Below the pieces are notes generated by a model. It was not told the DNA's origin and did not search any database. It was given only the letters and a program-made list of their open reading frames with translations. Below, one piece after another: positions 60,530-64,000 of a stretch of DNA of 64,000 bases. The stretch is from Algoriphagus sp. (lineage in GTDB: Bacteria; Bacteroidota; Bacteroidia; Cytophagales; Cyclobacteriaceae): positions 124,001-188,000 of the forward strand of contig NZ_JAUXYL010000046.1 of NCBI RefSeq assembly GCF_030694375.1, given 5' to 3'. The position numbers and the translations under genes are program-made. Position 1 is the stretch's first letter. Each line of letters starts with the position of its first letter.

Positions 60530-60652
60530 GAATGGTGAATTTCTTTCCTATGAGAATTCTGAAGATGTTAAGCTTTCAGCAAATCAAAAAGTCTATTTCT
60601 AAAATCGGCAGGTGTTTTTGAATTGTGTTTTTTTAAAAAGTGAATCCCGCTT

Positions 60653-61384
60653 TTAGTCGTTAAATAGGCTCAGGTGACGGTCGATTTGTTTGACTAAGTC
60701 CCCGACAATTCCATGGATTTCCTCATACTGATTTTGCTGGAACTCCCGAATAAACACGTTCATTTTAAGTACTTCCTGAAACTCAAGATTTGCCAAAAGA
60801 GCATCATAATCTTGAGGGCTTGCTGATACCCAAATTTGATCCATGGCTATATTCTTGAGTACTAAAGGATAGAGAAAATTCCATTGGTAACGATCATCCA
60901 ATCCTTTTTCGACGTTCTCCAAGTAGGGGTAACGGGTAGAATAGAGATTGGAAATCCGATTGCGAAGGGAGTCATTGGATACCAGGTCCAAGCCCACTGA
61001 TTTCAAGTTTTCCCAAGAGGCAGTATTCTCGGATAGCTGATAATTTCCAAAGATTTTACCAAAGTGGGGTTTCAGGGAATCATGGAAAGGCCCTTTATCC
61101 TGAAGGGCTGTGAGTATGATTCGATTTGAGGTAAGTCGATCTTTATTGCCATCGATGTTAAACTCTAAGTCTAACAGGTCACTTTGGAGATTATTTTTCA
61201 TTTCACTCAATAAAATCACCTCCTTTTTTCTCAGCTTATTCGATTCATTGGCATTGTTGATCTGCAACGCGATCAGGATTCCTATTACAACGAGGAAGAT
61301 TTCGCCAATGGCGTAAGCCAAGTACCGTGTGATTTTGTTTTCCCGAAGGAGGTTTTGACGGATTTTGCGGAGGAAAGAGATCAT
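60653..61384 (-). CDS. DUF6090-type membrane-anchored protein
   Basis: A 243-aa protein. It starts MISFLRKIRQNLLRENKITR, followed by a TM helix (EIFLVVIGILIALQINNANE) and a long, helical, probably extracytoplasmic region with repeated Leu/Lys spacing (LLSEMKNNLQSDLLDLEFNI). This N-terminal arrangement is typical of the Bacteroidota DUF6090 family, which has no known function. It begins 6 nt after the ancestral stop of the interrupted NTF2-like gene and so belongs to the S9 peptidase operon. Confidence 0.82.
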   Translation of the reverse strand: MISFLRKIRQNLLRENKITRYLAYAIGEIFLVVIGILIALQINNANESNKLRKKEVILLSEMKNNLQSDLLDLEFNIDGNKDRLTSNRIILTALQDKGPFHDSLKPHFGKIFGNYQLSENTASWENLKSVGLDLVSNDSLRNRISNLYSTRYPYLENVEKGLDDRYQWNFLYPLVLKNIAMDQIWVSASPQDYDALLANLEFQEVLKMNVFIREFQQNQYEEIHGIVGDLVKQIDRHLSLFND

Positions 61385-61390
61385 GGTCTA

Positions 61391-61837
61391 TCAGTCAGTT
61401 AATGTGACAAACAATTGCGATCGGATCAGCCAAGTCCCCGAGGCTTTGGTCCATTGGGCGGAGTACTTTCCTCCGACTGCTGCTTCCTCCGAACCTTCTA
61501 TATATCCTTTCCAGATTCCTGTCTCCTAGGCCAATAGGATTTTGGGATTGACCAGCACTTCATCCGGAGTTCGGATCCAGTACATTTTGGGTCCTTTGGC
61601 ATTTTGGATGTATTCCATGAGCTCTGCTTTTCCCGCCAGCAAAGTTCCAGCACCTGTAGTAATGAAAGCATCCTCAGTAGAAAAAGTGGAATTCAACTTT
61701 TCGTCAAAACTTCTAAGGGCTTGATTGGATGCTTCCCGTTGGGCAAGGATTTGGGCCACGTCCAAATCCTGTCCATACGAAATGCTGATTATCAAAATTC
61801 CGATCAAGGAAAAGATCGTTGTTCCGACCCAATTCAC
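61391..61837 (-). pseudogene. NTF2/DUF4440-like gene interrupted by an in-frame TAG
   Basis: Reading from GTG at 61837 gives a signal-like N-terminus (TIFSLIGILIISISYGQ) and an NTF2/DUF4440-type start (ILAQREASNQALRSFDEKLN) to codon 103, then TAG at 61526-61528. Translation in the same frame continues for 44 codons (ETGIWKGYIEGSEEAAVGGK, then YSAQWTKASGTWLIRSQLFV) to a TGA at 61391, which completes the domain. TAG probably replaced TGG (Trp) in LAWETG. The start overlaps the S9 peptidase stop (GTGA), and the original end lies 6 nt from the DUF6090 start. A truncated 103-aa product is also possible. Confidence 0.75.
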
Positions 61838-63867
61838 TGCTTATCCCTGTAATGATCAAACCAACTCAAAATCGCTGCGGTCTTGCTCATCAGCATACTT
61901 GGTCGTCCTGTCAGACCGTGTGAAGCATTTGGGATTCTGACCATGGCAGATTCCACCCCGACGAGTTTGAGTGCGGTGTAATATTGTTCTGATTCTGAAA
62001 TCGGCGTTCGGAAATCCTGTTCCCCAGTAAGCAGCATCGTTGGAGTTTTTACATTTCCCACCAGCGAAAGCGGTGATCTTCTCCAATAGTTCTCCTGATC
62101 TTCCCAAGGCAAGGCACCAAACCAATATTTGGCAAAAAAGGCAGGGGAATCTGCATGAAGTACAAAGCTCGTCCAGTTAATTACTGGCTTGGCTACCACA
62201 GCAGCTTTGAAGCGATTGGTTTTGCCCACGATCCAAGCTGTCAAAACTCCGCCCCCTGATCCTCCGGTAACAAATAGGTTTTCAGTATCGATGTAGCCTT
62301 TGGCAATTACCGCATCCACTCCTGAAATCAAGTCATCGTAGTCGTGATTTGGATAATCGTGGTGAATGGAGTTACCAAATTCCTGACCGTACCCTGTACT
62401 ACCGCGAGGATTGGTATAGAGCACCACATAGCCTGCAGCGGCATAAGCCTGAATTTCATAAGCGAACGAAGGCCCGTACATGGCAAATGGTCCGCCGTGG
62501 ATTTCAAGGATTAATGGATATTTTTTTGCAGGATCAAAATCCGGAGGAGTCACAATCCATCCCTGCACCCGCTTTTGGTCAAAGGATGATTCCCACCAGA
62601 TTTCTTCGGTTTTTCCGATTTTCCGGAAGGAAAACAAATCGTCATTTACAGCAGTCAAGCGCTTGGTTGCTCCGCCGTTCCAAACCGCCAAATCAGCCGG
62701 ATGCTCTGGTCCACCTTGGGTAAAAGCAAAGCGGTTGTTGGCAGAAACTGTGAAAGTCCCGGCATTGTAAGGCCTTCCCAAATCCAAACCTCCAAGTCCT
62801 TCGACGACGGTTCTTATCTTTCCAGTCAATGCTACATGCCCGATTTTTGTATCGCCAAATTCATTGTATTGGAAATAGATGCCCTGCCCGTTTCCTTCCC
62901 ATTGTGGATTACCTGCATCACGGTCCAAATCCGCTGTTAGATTTTTGACACCGCTTCCATCCACATTCATTACATAGAGATTTGAAACCTGATAGCCTTG
63001 AAAAGTATCGTCATTACCTGTAAACGCAATCATTTTCCCGTCAGGAGAAACTGCAGGATTGGCATCCGGCCCAAATCTGGAGGTTAAGGCCTTTATCTCA
63101 CCTGAACTCAGATCCAAGCGATAGATCTCTGAGTTTGCAGGCTCCAGTTCATGGTTTTCACTCAGATTGGCGGAGAAGAAAAGGCTTTTGCCGTCTTTGG
63201 CCCAAGCCGGACTTCCATGATTATTTGAAGTAAATGTCCGCTGTCTTGGAGTGCCGCCATCGATTCCCAAGGTGAAAATCTGTGATTTGCCGGGTTTCAA
63301 ATACCCTGCGCCATCGCCGCGATAATTCATCTCATCGATGAAAATCGGCGGAGCATTCCATTCCGCCCCCTCGGGTTTCCCAGGGATGGTCAGCATGGAT
63401 TTTTTGGTTTCAGGGACAAACTGTGTGAATGCCATTTGACTGTCATCCGGACTCCAAGCCACAGCACCGGGAGGAGTAGCCGTATTTGTAAGTGTTATCG
63501 TCTCCCGTGTGTCAAGGAACATGACATAGAGTTTGACCTTTTCATCGTCCTGATTGGAAAGGAAAGCCAGTTTTTTGCCGTCATTGGACCATCTTGGGGC
63601 ATAATCCCGTTGGTTGCCCTGTGTGAGTTGGCGAATTCTGGAGCCGTCCACATTGCTGATCCAGAGATTGGAATAATCCCTGTCGGTCATGATGTCTTTG
63701 AAGTTTCGGCTAAAGACAATTTGTGAGCCGTCCGGCGAAATCTGGGGATCGCTGACATACTCCATGTTGAAGAGGTCGGTCAGTTCCAGTTTGGTTTTTT
63801 CCTGAGCAAATGCATTGATCTGAATTAAAATAAGAAAGAGCGCAATGAGTAGGTTTCTGATGTTCAT
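61834..63867 (-). CDS. S9-family serine peptidase (acylaminoacyl/dipeptidyl peptidase-like)
   Basis: A 677-aa exported enzyme with signal MNIRNLLIALFLILIQINAF; the ATG at 63867 is preferred over one at 63912. An N-terminal beta-propeller with TolB/PD40-like repeats (PQISPDGSQIVFSRNF; APRWSNDGKKLAFLSNQDDE) is followed by the alpha/beta hydrolase domain: catalytic Ser in VTGGSGGGVLTAWIVG, Asp in LLTGEQDFRTP and His in IPNASHGL. It cleaves short peptides, releasing acylated or dipeptidyl units, according to family. It is first of an operon with the interrupted NTF2-like gene and the DUF6090 gene. Confidence 0.93.
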   Translation of the reverse strand: MNIRNLLIALFLILIQINAFAQEKTKLELTDLFNMEYVSDPQISPDGSQIVFSRNFKDIMTDRDYSNLWISNVDGSRIRQLTQGNQRDYAPRWSNDGKKLAFLSNQDDEKVKLYVMFLDTRETITLTNTATPPGAVAWSPDDSQMAFTQFVPETKKSMLTIPGKPEGAEWNAPPIFIDEMNYRGDGAGYLKPGKSQIFTLGIDGGTPRQRTFTSNNHGSPAWAKDGKSLFFSANLSENHELEPANSEIYRLDLSSGEIKALTSRFGPDANPAVSPDGKMIAFTGNDDTFQGYQVSNLYVMNVDGSGVKNLTADLDRDAGNPQWEGNGQGIYFQYNEFGDTKIGHVALTGKIRTVVEGLGGLDLGRPYNAGTFTVSANNRFAFTQGGPEHPADLAVWNGGATKRLTAVNDDLFSFRKIGKTEEIWWESSFDQKRVQGWIVTPPDFDPAKKYPLILEIHGGPFAMYGPSFAYEIQAYAAAGYVVLYTNPRGSTGYGQEFGNSIHHDYPNHDYDDLISGVDAVIAKGYIDTENLFVTGGSGGGVLTAWIVGKTNRFKAAVVAKPVINWTSFVLHADSPAFFAKYWFGALPWEDQENYWRRSPLSLVGNVKTPTMLLTGEQDFRTPISESEQYYTALKLVGVESAMVRIPNASHGLTGRPSMLMSKTAAILSWFDHYRDKQ

Positions 63868-63874
63868 AAGGGAT

Positions 63875-64000
63875 TCAATTATCAATTTTCTTTTTCTTTT
63901 CCAGGTACTCATAATGACTGTTATCCTGAGGGGTACGAATGACTTTACTTTCCGGCAATGGCCCCAGTTGTTTCACGGCCAATTCCATCGCCCGCATCAT
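63875..64000 (-). CDS. C-terminus of an unidentified protein, cut by window edge
   Basis: The minus strand shows 41 codons in frame from the window edge to the TGA at 63875, ending HYEYLEKKKKIDN. The stop lies 7 nt from the S9 peptidase start, the spacing of an operon neighbour. The visible part includes an amphipathic segment (RAMELAVKQLGPLPESKVI). Too short to name; it might also be chance open frame. Confidence 0.4.
   Translation of the reverse strand: MMRAMELAVKQLGPLPESKVIRTPQDNSHYEYLEKKKKIDN

Overview
This window looks like chromosomal DNA from a Bacteroidota bacterium of the order Cytophagales, probably near the Algoriphagus/Cyclobacteriaceae. The indications are a long SecA (about 1,126 aa), many small lipoproteins with Bacteroidota-type lipoboxes, A-rich leaders without Shine-Dalgarno sequences, a propeller/Y_Y_Y histidine kinase, a DUF6090 protein, a tricorn-like S41 protease and abundant short palindromic intergenic repeats. 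The assignment rests on protein character only.

Layout. 1-16.5 kb, mostly minus strand: M20 amidohydrolase, SPOR lipoprotein, secA, dapF, then (plus) an exported superoxide dismutase, a lipoprotein and a MazG-like protein. Next come a tRNA island (tRNA-Gly and tRNA-Leu with a GIY-YIG cassette), a PAS-LuxR regulator, mutS, and small metabolic or DNA-uptake genes ending in comF. 16.6-23.9 kb, plus strand: a carboxymuconolactone decarboxylase-like protein, a tandem repeat array, exonuclease III, an RsbW-like ATPase, ybeY, two perfect parS sites, mnmG, a methyltransferase and an Ig-like lipoprotein. 23.9-24.3 kb: an AT-rich, DnaA-box-rich spacer that is a good candidate for the chromosomal origin.

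24.3-32.8 kb: a fatty-acid beta-oxidation block (acyl-CoA ligase, MarR regulator with palindromic operators, FadN-like, FadA-like and FadE-like proteins), interrupted by a four-helix-bundle gene flanked by inverted repeats. 33-50 kb: a P-type cation ATPase, a cytochrome c/sugar dehydrogenase, a phosphorylase homologue with the PLP-lysine position changed to threonine, a carboxylesterase, a large sensor kinase, a tricorn-like protease and an M28 peptidase.

50-64 kb: an accessory region rich in exported NTF2/SnoaL-like proteins around a TPR histidine kinase/LytTR response regulator pair. Three copies of a 27-bp two-half-site motif (half-sites 21 bp apart) lie upstream of three minus-strand transcription units here, which suggests a compact LytTR regulon. 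The window ends in an operon of an S9 peptidase, a nonsense-interrupted NTF2-like gene and a DUF6090 protein.

The strongest leads are the putative LytTR regulon, the tRNA-Leu GIY-YIG cassette whose stop codon is the anticodon of the displaced tRNA half, the start-codon-linked repeat family, and the parS/oriC region. All were read by eye; no alignment or database search was run.
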